From NCBI GenBank assembly GCA_031408575.1, contig JANNWS010000101.1, forward strand, positions 1 to 64,000: 64,000 bases of DNA, written 5' to 3'. The notes under the pieces were generated by a model, which saw only the letters and a program-made list of their open reading frames with translations, had not been told where the DNA came from and ran no database searches. This DNA comes from Aliitabrizicola sp031408575 (GTDB taxonomy: Bacteria > Pseudomonadota > Alphaproteobacteria > Rhodobacterales > Rhodobacteraceae). Position numbers and translations under genes: made by a program. Below are positions 16,495 through 24,612 of this stretch, one piece after another (within the stretch, counting starts at the first letter, position 1; each line of letters opens with the position of its first letter).

Positions 16495-16537
16495 AAATTC
16501 CTTCGCAGGAATTTGCAAAGAGTTTTCGAAAACTCTT
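16495..16537 (+). repeat. Double-hairpin intergenic element (copy 1 of repeat family A)
   Basis: AAATTCCTTCGCAGGAATTT (16495-16514), a near-perfect palindrome, is followed by the perfect palindrome AAGAGTTTTCGAAAACTCTT (16518-16537). It begins five bases after the small ORF and ends 80 bases before trpB. The same layout occurs at 27235-27279, with a different second stem that is still fully paired. It may end or attenuate transcription before trpB. Confidence 0.65.
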
Positions 16538-16616
16538 GGAAGTGCTGCTTGTAACGCCGTGCTTTACCCCGCCCCCGGGCAGAGCTACATCGGACGAAAT
16601 GCAAAGGGAGACGACA

Positions 16617-17843
16617 ATGCCCGAAGATCTGATCAACAGCTACATGACCGGCCCGGACGAGCAGGGCCGCTTTGGGCAATTCGGCGGGCGTTTCGTGTCC
16701 GAGACGCTGATGCCGCTGATCCTGGAGCTGGAAGAGCGCTACGAATTCGCCAAAACCGACCCCACGTTCTGGGCCGAGATGCACGATCTGTGGACGCACT
16801 ACGTTGGCCGCCCCAGCCCGCTATACCATGCCGAGCGGATGACCGAGCATCTGGGCGGCGCAAAGATCTATATGAAGCGCGATGAGTTGAACCACACCGG
16901 CGCGCACAAGATCAACAATGTGCTGGGCCAGATCATTCTGGCTCGCCGCATGGGCAAGTCCCGCATCATCGCGGAAACCGGAGCGGGCCAGCACGGTGTT
17001 GCGACCGCGACTGTCTGCGCCAAGTTCGGGCTGAAATGTGTGGTCTACATGGGCGCGCATGATGTTGAACGGCAGGCGCCCAACGTCTTTCGCATGCGCC
17101 TTCTGGGGGCCGAAGTGATTCCCGTCACTTCGGGTCGCGGGACACTGAAAGACGCAATGAACGATGCGCTGCGCGACTGGGTCACCAATGTCCGTGATAC
17201 CTTTTACTGCATTGGCACGGTTGCGGGGCCGCATCCCTATCCGGCGATGGTGCGTGACTTTCAGTCGATCATCGGCAAGGAAGCCAAGCAGCAGATGCAG
17301 GATCGCGAGGGCCGATTGCCCGATACGATCATCGCCGCGATCGGCGGTGGATCGAACGCGATGGGGCTGTTTTTCCCCTTCCTCGACGATACCTCGGTCC
17401 GCATCATCGGGGTAGAGGCGGGCGGCAAGGGCGTGGATGACCGGATGGAGCATTGTGCCAGCCTGACGGGTGGGCGGCCCGGCGTGCTGCACGGCAACCG
17501 TACCTATCTGTTGCAGGACGGCGACGGGCAGATCCTGGAAGGGTATTCCATCTCGGCCGGCCTCGACTATCCCGGCATCGGCCCGGAGCATTCGTGGCTG
17601 CACGATATCGGTCGCGCCGAATATGTCAGCATCACCGATGCCGAGGCGCTGGAGGCGTTCCAGCTGAGTTGCCAGCTTGAGGGTATCATCCCCGCACTGG
17701 AGCCCAGCCACGCGCTTGCCCATGTGATGAAGATTGCGCCGGGTCTGCCCAAGGACCACCTGATCATCATGAACATGTGTGGGCGCGGCGACAAAGACAT
17801 CTTCACCGTGGCCAAACACCTTGGCTTTGACATGAAGATTTGA
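16617..17843 (+). CDS. trpB: Tryptophan synthase beta chain
   Basis: PLP enzyme that condenses indole with serine. 408 residues from ATG 16617, with GGGAG before it. The N-terminus GRFGQFGGRFVSETLMPLILELEERY is typical. The PLP lysine is in HTGAHKINN, glycine-rich phosphate loop GGGSNAMGLFF, and the catalytic Glu lies in the LILARRMGKSRIIAETGAGQHG region. C-terminal GRGDKDIFTVAKHL is conserved. Its partner trpA is at 28597-29388 on the other strand, so the two subunits are not in one operon here. Confidence 0.97.
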   Translation: MPEDLINSYMTGPDEQGRFGQFGGRFVSETLMPLILELEERYEFAKTDPTFWAEMHDLWTHYVGRPSPLYHAERMTEHLGGAKIYMKRDELNHTGAHKINNVLGQIILARRMGKSRIIAETGAGQHGVATATVCAKFGLKCVVYMGAHDVERQAPNVFRMRLLGAEVIPVTSGRGTLKDAMNDALRDWVTNVRDTFYCIGTVAGPHPYPAMVRDFQSIIGKEAKQQMQDREGRLPDTIIAAIGGGSNAMGLFFPFLDDTSVRIIGVEAGGKGVDDRMEHCASLTGGRPGVLHGNRTYLLQDGDGQILEGYSISAGLDYPGIGPEHSWLHDIGRAEYVSITDAEALEAFQLSCQLEGIIPALEPSHALAHVMKIAPGLPKDHLIIMNMCGRGDKDIFTVAKHLGFDMKI

Positions 17844-18615
17844 ATTCAGATTGTACGGACGTTCAGGCTGGCTCCCGCATCCGTGCCGGGGCTATCCTTT
17901 TCGCCCCCACAAAGCTGATTTCAAGGCAAGCGACACGCAATCCGATTCTTGCTGACCAAAGCAAGGCTCGGTTTTCCTTGGTCTGACCCTTCACCTGACC
18001 CAGATGGGGCCAGTTTTGGTGTCCTGTGGGCCATGCCGCAACTGACGCAAACCAAAGCGAGCAGGCAGATCCGATGCGATGGGCCTTCACAACTGTTCTG
18101 TCATGACAGGCTTCGCCGTCGCCATTCCTCTGGCGGCCGGTCCGATCGCGGCAGGTGACACCGGGCAGGCCGGGATCTTTGAAGCCCGTCTGATCATGGC
18201 ATTGACGATGCACGCGCCGCGATCCAGCCGTGCACTGCGCGACAGATCTATTCCATAAACCTTCGTTTATGCGCCCAAACCTCAGGCATAGGCTGCTGAA
18301 TATAAACCCCTGATCCATTTCGGTGGCGGCGATTTCGTCGTTTTTTCCTCGGTGTGCAGTCTGGCTCAAGGTCGAGCCGCATTCGGGAAAGGAACGTTGA
18401 GTGGCAAGCAGTATAAAACCGGCAAGCTTCACAGCCATACTGGGCAAGAGCGCCGTGCGGCGTGGTGCTGCCCGCGAGACTTTTCTTTTGATGTTCTGTC
18501 CGAACAGCGCAGCGCTGTCGTCACGCCAGTCGTTCGCAGCACAAACCGATTTCTGCGTTGCCCCTTCAACCCCCGGCCGCTCGACGAAGCGGACCCTCAT
18601 ACCCCAGGAGATATC
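17844..18615. other. 770-base region without a convincing gene
   Basis: No frame in this stretch looks like a conserved protein. It contains a 7-bp hairpin CATAAAC-CTTC-GTTTATG (18254-18271) and, near 18074-18258, a short signal-peptide-like reading (MRWAFTTVLS, then out of frame TGFAVAIPLAAGPIAAG) that could be the remnant of a small exported protein. The last part must hold the promoter and leader of the Asp-rich protein gene at 18616. Confidence 0.5.
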
Positions 18616-19194
18616 ATGAAGCGTCTTATCCTTTGTTCCGCAGCGTTCGTCCTGAGCGCCAGTGCTGCGCTGGCTGCAATCTCTACCGAAAGCGTCATCG
18701 CTGACTTTCAGGCCCAGGGCTTTACCCGGATCGAGGTCCGCACCGGTCTGACCCAGATGAAGGTCGAGGCGATCCGGGGCACCCAAAAAGTCGAAACCAT
18801 CTATGACATTGCGACCGGGCGTATCCTTTCGCAGGAGACCGAGGCAGTCCGTGCATGGGAAAGCACTGAGCCCGGTATAAGCATCCGCGAGCGAAACCGC
18901 GATTTCGTGCGGCTTGCCGAAGATGACAACGACGATGACTCTGCTGACGATAGCGACGACGACTCCGGTCACGACGGCGATGATGATGACGATGATGGTG
19001 ACGATGGGCTGGACGACGACTGCGATGACGACGAGTTGGATGACGGCGACGACAACGACGGCAGCGGGTCCGATGACGATGATGACGACAACAGCGGTTC
19101 CGGCGGAGGCGATGACGACAACAGCGGGTCGGATGACGATGATCACGACAACAGCGGGTCGGGCGGAGGCGATGACGACGACTCTGATAACTGA
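18616..19194 (+). CDS. Exported protein with PepSY-like N-terminus and Asp-rich tail
   Basis: 192 residues from ATG 18616, with CCAGGAGAT before it. A signal peptide (MKRLILCSAAFVLSASAALA) is followed by a region of about 60 residues (ESVIADFQAQGFTRIEVRTG, VEAIRGTQKVETIYDIATGRILSQE) that has the spacing of a PepSY-like domain: helix, two strands, and a DxxTGxIL turn. From about residue 100 the protein is almost only Asp, with Gly, Ser and Asn, including repeats of NSGSGGGDDD. The tail is probably disordered and could bind Ca or other cations. The next gene has the same plan. No known family name is offered; the link with the following regulator is inferred from order. Confidence 0.8.
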   Translation: MKRLILCSAAFVLSASAALAAISTESVIADFQAQGFTRIEVRTGLTQMKVEAIRGTQKVETIYDIATGRILSQETEAVRAWESTEPGISIRERNRDFVRLAEDDNDDDSADDSDDDSGHDGDDDDDDGDDGLDDDCDDDELDDGDDNDGSGSDDDDDDNSGSGGGDDDNSGSDDDDHDNSGSGGGDDDDSDN

Positions 19195-19294
19195 TCGCGC
19201 CACAAAGGCAGGCACGCCCGGGATTTTCCCGGGCGTATCCCGTTGACGGCGGGCTTGTAAGCCGCCGCGTGCGGCCTGATACTGGAGTGAAGAG

Positions 19295-19873
19295 ATGTAT
19301 GGACGCCCGACGGTGAACGACATGAAACGCAGGGATTTCATCCGGCTGGTTACCGGGGCTATCGGCGGGCTGGCACTTGGTTCCCGCTCGGCTGCGGCGG
19401 AAGGTGTCGGTGACCAGATCGCGTCGCAACTGCGCCGGATGGGCTACGTCGACATCAGCGTGCAACGCACGCTTTTAGGTCGATTGCGCGTTTTTGGAAT
19501 ACGCGGCACGCGCCGGCGCGAAATCATCGTCAACGCAAGCTCGGGAGAGATCCTGCGTGACCTGACCACCGACAGCCGCAGCGCAGGCTCCATATTGCTG
19601 GACGACGATGATGGCCCCTCTGGTCGCAGTGGCTCCGGCAACGATAGTGGCGCTGGCAGCGAAAGCGACAGTGGCTCCGACAACGACGGTGATACCGGCG
19701 GAAACAGCGGCTCTGGCGGTGACAGTGGTTCTGACAGCGGCGGCGACACTGGCTCTGGCGGTGACAGCGGCTCCGGCGGTGGCTCCGACAGCGACAGTGG
19801 CTCCGACAGTGGCTCCGACAGCGACAGTGGCAACAGCGGCAAAGGTGGTAGTGGCAGCGACGATGATAATTGA
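19295..19873 (+). CDS. Tat-exported protein with PepSY-like N-terminus and Ser/Gly/Asp-rich tail
   Basis: 192 residues from ATG 19295 (GGAG seven bases before); ATG 19322 in frame would give 183. The N-terminus MKRRDFIRLVTGAIGGLALGSRSAAA has a twin-arginine motif (KRRDFIRL) and Ala-rich cleavage area, so export by Tat is likely. The next 60 residues (IASQLRRMGYVDISVQRTLLGRLRVFGIRGTRRREIIVNASSGEIL) repeat the layout of the preceding protein's N-terminal domain. The last 95 residues are Ser, Gly and Asp in repeats such as SGSGGDSGSDSGGD. It appears to be a diverged paralogue of the neighbour, using a different export route. Confidence 0.8.
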   Translation: MYGRPTVNDMKRRDFIRLVTGAIGGLALGSRSAAAEGVGDQIASQLRRMGYVDISVQRTLLGRLRVFGIRGTRRREIIVNASSGEILRDLTTDSRSAGSILLDDDDGPSGRSGSGNDSGAGSESDSGSDNDGDTGGNSGSGGDSGSDSGGDTGSGGDSGSGGGSDSDSGSDSGSDSDSGNSGKGGSGSDDDN

Positions 19874-19906
19874 TCGCCATGTTTTGTCCCGATCGCCCCG
19901 CACGGC

Positions 19907-20443
19907 ATGAGGCAACGGGTCATCATTGCCCTGATCCTTGTGGTTCAGGCCATGTGTGCGTTTTTCTTCGTCTGGGATATTCTATCGTCCGCGTTGGGGC
20001 TTCATTTCTCGCCTCTCAGTTGGGAGATGCGCGAGTATCTTGAGATCGGTGCAGCATTGGGCCTCTTGCTTGGGCTTCTTATGGGGGCGCTGGCGCTGCG
20101 TCAGGCGCTGCGCGACCGCCATGCGGCGCAAGAAGGCCTGCGCCGGGCGTCGGTGGCATTCATGGATCTACTGGCGGAACGCTTTGCTGAATGGGGCCTG
20201 ACACCCGCCGAACGCGATGTGGCCTTGTTCGCGATAAAGGGCATGTCCACGGCAGAGATTGCAACGCTGCGCGCCACCTCGGAAGGTACCGTCAAGGCGC
20301 AGACCAACGCGATCTACCGCAAGGCAAGCGTCACCGGCCGCCCGCAACTGCTGAGCCTGTTCATCGAAGACCTGATGCGCGACGACGTGGGGTTGCGTGA
20401 CGTCGAAACTGCCGCGACGATGGCACTGCCCGCGCAGGGTTAA
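19907..20443 (+). CDS. Membrane-anchored LuxR-family transcriptional regulator
   Basis: 178 residues. Two hydrophobic helices occupy residues 5-30 (VIIALILVVQAMCAFFFVWDIL) and about 45-65 (IGAALGLLLGLLMGALAL), with a short loop between. The rest is cytoplasmic: a linker, then a GerE/LuxR helix-turn-helix domain from about residue 100 (LTPAERDVALFAIKGMSTAEIATLRATSEGTVKAQTNAIYRK). No receiver domain is present. It starts 33 bases after the Ser/Gly/Asp-rich gene and is probably in its operon, so it may sense an envelope condition and control these exported proteins. That role is inference. Confidence 0.82.
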   Translation: MRQRVIIALILVVQAMCAFFFVWDILSSALGLHFSPLSWEMREYLEIGAALGLLLGLLMGALALRQALRDRHAAQEGLRRASVAFMDLLAERFAEWGLTPAERDVALFAIKGMSTAEIATLRATSEGTVKAQTNAIYRKASVTGRPQLLSLFIEDLMRDDVGLRDVETAATMALPAQG

Positions 20444-20565
20444 ATGTAGAAACATACTGTTTCGCTCTGGCGTGAAATGCCTTCCCCGTGCTTGCGATCG
20501 ACCACAATTCGGCCATCCAAAGCATGCACATCAAATTGTCAGAGAAGTTTTTTGGGAGTTTTGCG

Positions 20566-21174
20566 ATGAATATAAATTGGCTGAAGGCCAGCGCAGTGCT
20601 GGCGGTGCTTGTGGCGGGAAGCGGCGCGGCGCATGCCGCCGTGATCCACAATGACGGATTTACGGACGGGACGAACACAACGGACTACCGCGGCGTCGGA
20701 AGCTTTTCGGTTGATTTGATCGATTCGAGCGCCCACCAGGCGGTAATTTCGTTCGATATTTTCGGCGCGCGCAGCGTTGATGGTGACAATGACTGGCGGG
20801 ACGTATTTTCGCTGTCGCTCAATGACACGACCGTGTTTGAAGGGTCTTTCAACCTGGGCGGTGGCGGCAACAACGTTGTGACCAGCAATCCAAACGGCTT
20901 CGGCTTCACACCGATTTCGTTCGGGTTCTTCGAGGGCGGCAAGGTGTCGGTATCTGGTCTGGTTGACCTTATCGCGGGCCTGAACCGCTTTACCTTTTCA
21001 TTCACCTCGCCGGGTCAGAACAACGGCGGCGATCAGGGTCTGGGCGACGAATCCTGGGGCATCAACAATCTGGACGTTGCGCCGGTTCCGCTTCCGGCCG
21101 CGTTGCCGCTGCTGGCTTTGGCCGTTGCGGGTCTGGGCTTTGCCGGCCGCCGCCGCAGGGTGCCGCACGTCTGA
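20566..21174 (+). CDS. VPLPA-CTERM sorting domain-containing exported protein
   Basis: 202 residues from ATG 20566, preceded by GGGAG. It has a signal peptide (WLKASAVLAVLVAGSGAAHA) and a beta-rich body with repeated FSLSLNDTTVF and FTFSFTSPGQNN patterns. The C-terminus is a sorting signal: VPLPAALPLLALAVAGLGFAGRRRR, that is, a VPLPA motif, a membrane helix and an Arg cluster. Such signals are processed by an exosortase (XrtD type is the assigned partner in this family), which is not in this window. The natural role of such proteins is usually extracellular matrix or surface; no specific ligand can be seen. Confidence 0.88.
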   Translation: MNINWLKASAVLAVLVAGSGAAHAAVIHNDGFTDGTNTTDYRGVGSFSVDLIDSSAHQAVISFDIFGARSVDGDNDWRDVFSLSLNDTTVFEGSFNLGGGGNNVVTSNPNGFGFTPISFGFFEGGKVSVSGLVDLIAGLNRFTFSFTSPGQNNGGDQGLGDESWGINNLDVAPVPLPAALPLLALAVAGLGFAGRRRRVPHV

Positions 21175-21203
21175 TCCTTTGACGATAGGGTACTCACCTA
21201 CAG

Positions 21204-21227
21204 ATCGGCCGCCTTCGGGCGGCCGAT
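21204..21227. terminator. Terminator-like stem between converging genes
   Basis: ATCGGCCGCC (21204-21213) and GGCGGCCGAT (21218-21227) form a perfect 10-bp stem with a TTCG tetraloop. It lies between the VPLPA-CTERM gene and the converging DUF2237 gene and could serve both. Confidence 0.8.
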
Positions 21228-21261
21228 ATTCATCGCGTGGTGCAGGTCAGCACTGACCTCG

Positions 21262-21636
21262 CTAAGAGGCGTCAACAGCATTTTCTTGCAGAATGTCCAG
21301 CGGCACGACATCCAGTGTTCGCATATGCGTTGCGCCCAGCCGTACCCTCGGGGCGGCCCCTTCTTCATGAGACTGCAGAAACCGGCTGGCGCACAGGCAC
21401 CAGCGATCGCCCGGCCGCAGCCCTGCAAACCCGTATTCGGGGCGCGGCGTCGACAGATCATTGCCAAGATACTTCGACAGCGCAAGAAACTCTGCCGTCA
21501 TCTCGGCGCAGACCGTGTGCATACCCCGGTCGTCAGGCCCGGTGTCGCAGCAACCATTGCGAAAAAAACCGGTCAGCGGGGCTGTGGAGCAGCTTTCCAG
21601 CACCCCGCCCAGCACATTCAGCGATGAGTCCTTCAT
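21262..21636 (-). CDS. DUF2237 family protein
   Basis: 124 residues from the ATG at 21636, which has a run of G residues before it; the extra 11 codons upstream are not conserved. The sequence is typical of DUF2237: LNVLGGVLESCSTAPLTGFFRNGCCDTGPDDRGMHTVCAEMTAEFL, NDLSTPRPEYGFAGLRPGDRWCLCASR and APRVRLGATHMRTL. Conserved cysteines (CS, CC, VC, CLC) suggest metal or redox chemistry, but the biochemical function of the family is not known to me. Confidence 0.9.
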   Translation of the reverse strand: MKDSSLNVLGGVLESCSTAPLTGFFRNGCCDTGPDDRGMHTVCAEMTAEFLALSKYLGNDLSTPRPEYGFAGLRPGDRWCLCASRFLQSHEEGAAPRVRLGATHMRTLDVVPLDILQENAVDAS

Positions 21637-21748
21637 GACGCCCCCCAAGATTGCGGATTCTTGAACCACGCGAAGCGGTTTTTTACCTCTGCTACCTTAA
21701 CCCAAATGTCAGACCGGCGCAGGCGAACACATGGACGCAGCGGCAGGC

Positions 21749-22840
21749 CTATGGCACGGCGGACAGCAACAGAAAAACCGCAAAGATCACCAGATGCACC
21801 GCCCCCTGCAACACCGTGGTGCGCCCGGTACCAAGTGTCAGTGTTCCGGCAAACAGCGTCAGCAATAACAAAACCATATTTTCGTCAGACAGCCCCAGTG
21901 TCAACGGCATGTCGAATACCAGTGACACCACCGCCACCGTAGGAATGGTCAGCCCGATGCTGGCGACGGCTGAACCCAGTGCCAGATTGACGCTGCTTTG
22001 CAACCGGTTCGAAAGCGCCGCCTTCAGCGCCGCCACCCCTTCCGGCAGCAGCACGATGGCAGCAATCACCACCCCCATGAAGGTGACCGGCAAGCCGGCC
22101 TGCTGCAACGCCAGATCCAGCGGTTTCGACAGAACCTTGGCCAGCAGCACCACCGCCGTCAGCGAGACCAGCAGCAGAACCGCGCTTGATGCCGTCACTG
22201 CATTGGAAGGCAGGGCGTGGGTCGGTCCTGCATCGCCGCTGTCCAGGAAATAATCCCGATGCCGGACGGTCTGCACAAACACGAACACCGCATAAAGCGC
22301 CAACGACACCGCCCCCACGACAATCAACTGGATCGGCGCATAGCTCGGCCCGCGCGTCGCGTTGGTGAAATTCGGCATGACCAGCGCAAATGTGGCCAGC
22401 GTGCCAAGCACCGCCAGCGTGGCCGCTGCCCCGTCGACCTGAAATGTCTGCTCATGGTGCCGCCGCCCGCCCATCACAAGGCACAGCCCCACCACCCCGT
22501 TCAGCACGATCATCACGGCGGCAAACACGGTGTCGCGGGCCACGGCCTCACTGCCCGGCGTGCCCGACAGCAGGATCGACACAATCAGCGCCACTTCGAT
22601 CACCGTCACCGACACCGCCAGCAAGATCGACCCGAACGGCTCGCCCACCCGCAGCGCCAGAACTTCGGCATGATGCACAGCCGCAAAGACCGAAGCCCCC
22701 AACAGCGCCGCGGCCAGCGCCAGCACCACAGGACTGCTGCCCGGCAGGACGCCCGCGAACTTCAGTCCCAGCACCAGACCTGCGGCAAGCGGGGCCACAT
22801 AGGTCCAGACCGGGACGGTATCTTGGGCCGGTGCAGGCAT
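21749..22840 (-). CDS. chaA: Calcium/proton antiporter (ChaA family)
   Basis: 363 residues, about eleven membrane helices, in the cation/Ca exchanger superfamily. The two internal alpha repeats are clear: HHAEVLALRVGEPFGSILLAVSVTVIEVALI near residue 60 and VVIAAIVLLPEGVAALKAALSNRLQSSVNLALGSAVASIGLTIP near residue 260, each with the acidic Glu (VIEVALI, LPEGVAA) required for cation binding. It probably exports Ca or Na/K at high pH in exchange for protons. An exported Asp-rich, possibly cation-binding protein is encoded 2.5 kb upstream, but no link is shown. Confidence 0.9.
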   Translation of the reverse strand: MPAPAQDTVPVWTYVAPLAAGLVLGLKFAGVLPGSSPVVLALAAALLGASVFAAVHHAEVLALRVGEPFGSILLAVSVTVIEVALIVSILLSGTPGSEAVARDTVFAAVMIVLNGVVGLCLVMGGRRHHEQTFQVDGAAATLAVLGTLATFALVMPNFTNATRGPSYAPIQLIVVGAVSLALYAVFVFVQTVRHRDYFLDSGDAGPTHALPSNAVTASSAVLLLVSLTAVVLLAKVLSKPLDLALQQAGLPVTFMGVVIAAIVLLPEGVAALKAALSNRLQSSVNLALGSAVASIGLTIPTVAVVSLVFDMPLTLGLSDENMVLLLLTLFAGTLTLGTGRTTVLQGAVHLVIFAVFLLLSAVP

Positions 22841-22930
22841 CCGATGCTCCTCGGGCTAAACAGCGCGACGGTGCCGCATGGCCGGGTCACGGTCAATGCG
22901 TGATGCGGCGCACCGGTTTGAATGCGTGCG

Positions 22931-23656
22931 TCAGCGAAACCTGTCCTGCAGGCGTTGCAGCGCGGTCCTTGGTGCGGGTTCAGGTTCTTCCGGTGCGACC
23001 GTTGCCGCAACATTGGGTTCTTGCGACCGCCGTTCGACGTCCGACTGTCGCCCCGGACCCGGCGTACCCTTGCCGGTCGAGGGTCGCGGCGGGGCCACGC
23101 GCAAGGCGACCTTGTTCAGAAACCGTGGTCCATCGCCCACCGCCAGCGCCTCGGCCCCGTCCGACAGGCCGCGCAGCAGATCGTCCAGCCAATCCTGATC
23201 GGCCTTGGCGAAATCATGCAGCACATAGCCCGCCACCGCATCCTTATGCCCCGGATGCCCGATCCCCAGTCGCACGCGGCCATAGTCCTCGCCGATATGC
23301 CCGTGGATCGACCGCAGACCATTATGCCCCGCATGACCGCCGCCCTGCTTCAGCCGCAGCTTGCCGGACGCAAGATCCAATTCGTCATGAAACACCCACA
23401 GTTCTGCGGGTGTCAGCTTGTAAAACCGCAGCGCCTCGCCCACTGCCTGCCCGGACAGGTTCATGAATGTGCCGGGTTTCAGCAGCACAACCGCCGCTCC
23501 GCCCAGCCGCCCCTCGGTGGTCATTCCCTGAAACCGCGATCTCCACGGTGCAAAGCCATGATCGGCGGCGATCCGGTCTACCGCCATGAAGCCGATGTTA
23601 TGCCGGTTGCCCGCATAGGCCGCGCCCGGATTGCCAAGCCCTGCGAAAAGTTTCAT
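22931..23656 (-). CDS. pth: Peptidyl-tRNA hydrolase with C-terminal extension
   Basis: Releases tRNA from peptidyl-tRNA that dropped off ribosomes. 241 residues from the ATG at 23656, giving the conserved MKLFAGLGNPGAAYAGNRHNIGFM start; the catalytic His is in NRHNIGF, and other motifs are KPGTFMNLSGQAV, HDELDL, GGGHAGHNGLRS. The core is about 190 residues; the last 50 are Pro/Arg/Glu-rich (GTPGPGRQSD, EEPEPAP) and end in TALQRLQDRF, a tail seen in several Rhodobacteraceae. rplY often precedes pth in bacteria; here rplY lies 1.5 kb upstream on the same strand with two + strand genes between. Confidence 0.94.
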   Translation of the reverse strand: MKLFAGLGNPGAAYAGNRHNIGFMAVDRIAADHGFAPWRSRFQGMTTEGRLGGAAVVLLKPGTFMNLSGQAVGEALRFYKLTPAELWVFHDELDLASGKLRLKQGGGHAGHNGLRSIHGHIGEDYGRVRLGIGHPGHKDAVAGYVLHDFAKADQDWLDDLLRGLSDGAEALAVGDGPRFLNKVALRVAPPRPSTGKGTPGPGRQSDVERRSQEPNVAATVAPEEPEPAPRTALQRLQDRFR

Positions 23657-23871
23657 GCGCGCGATCCCTTGGCTGCACCCGGCAGGCATCGTCCGGGCTG
23701 CTGCTGGCAAGGTTCAGTTAAAGCAAATCGGGCAAAAGGGGAAACCGGTTTTCCCGCCCATATTGCGCAAAAACAGATGGCTAGATCGGTTTGCCCTTCT
23801 ATGATTGCCCGAACCGAACCGGCGCGAGGCGTTCTGCCCGCAACCGCGCCTGACCTGCAAGGACTGGCGGC

Positions 23872-24549
23872 ATGCGCGAATTCACCCTGAACGGCATCCT
23901 GCTTGCCATCCCGGCCTCGCAAATCTCCGGCACGCTTGATCTTGCGCTTGTCTCGGGGCGCTATGAGCATACCGAGGCCGGGGCGCTGACCGCCCATCTG
24001 CTGCCCGCCGACCGGCTGCTCGATCTTGGCGCAGGCGCGGGCTATCTGCTTTCGCTCGCCGGAAAGATCGTCACTCGGGGCCAGGTCACCGGGGTCGAGG
24101 CTGGTCCCCAGATGGTTCCCGTCGCCCGTGCGAACCTTGCGCGCAACGGCGTGATGGGTGAGGTGGTCTGGGGTGCCGTCGTACCTGACGACCACGCGGG
24201 CGATCATGTGGGCTTCCTGCAGCGCAAGGCGTTCTGGGCCTCGGCCCTTGCGTCGTCGTCCAGCGCCCCCGCACCGGGGCGTACCGTCGATGTGCCGGCG
24301 CTGCGCTTTTGCGACCTGATCGCGCAACACCGCCCCACGGTGCTTTCCGTCGACATCGAAGGCGGTGAGGCGGCACTGTTTGACGGACCCTTGCCCACCC
24401 ACATTCGTCTTGTCGTGATGGAACTGCATCCGCAGGTCTATGGCGGCGCTGGCATCAAACGTATTTTCGACGGCCTCTCCGCGTCGGGCCTGACCTATCA
24501 GCCACGCGCCTCACGCGGAGCGACCGTGGTGTTCGAGCGAGTGATCTGA
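23872..24549 (+). CDS. FkbM-family SAM-dependent methyltransferase
   Basis: 225 residues from ATG 23872. SAM-binding glycine motif RLLDLGAGAGYLLSLAGKI near residue 50, then GVEAGPQMVPVARANLARNGV, the usual FkbM pattern of acidic residue and neighbour. A later VLSVDIEGGEAALF is the FkbM signature DIEGxE. FkbM enzymes methylate hydroxyl groups of small molecules or sugars; the substrate is not evident. It is inserted, with the next gene, between pth and rplY on the opposite strand. Confidence 0.82.
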   Translation: MREFTLNGILLAIPASQISGTLDLALVSGRYEHTEAGALTAHLLPADRLLDLGAGAGYLLSLAGKIVTRGQVTGVEAGPQMVPVARANLARNGVMGEVVWGAVVPDDHAGDHVGFLQRKAFWASALASSSSAPAPGRTVDVPALRFCDLIAQHRPTVLSVDIEGGEAALFDGPLPTHIRLVVMELHPQVYGGAGIKRIFDGLSASGLTYQPRASRGATVVFERVI

Positions 24550-24612
24550 CGCGTCCTTGACCGCACGACCTCCGCCGCGCAACGCTGCCATAATCTGCAA
24601 AAGGACAATGCC

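Noticed and set aside
16254..16799. Minus-strand frame across the trpF-trpB gap
   Set aside because: It runs into trpB antisense; the + strand frame 16281-16490 gives the more protein-like text.
17863..19341. Minus-strand frame of 492 codons, and similar long frames around 18722-19926 on both strands
   Set aside because: They are mirror readings of the Asp and Ser/Gly/Asp codon repeats (Val/Ile or His/Arg runs), have no ribosome site and no conserved domain.
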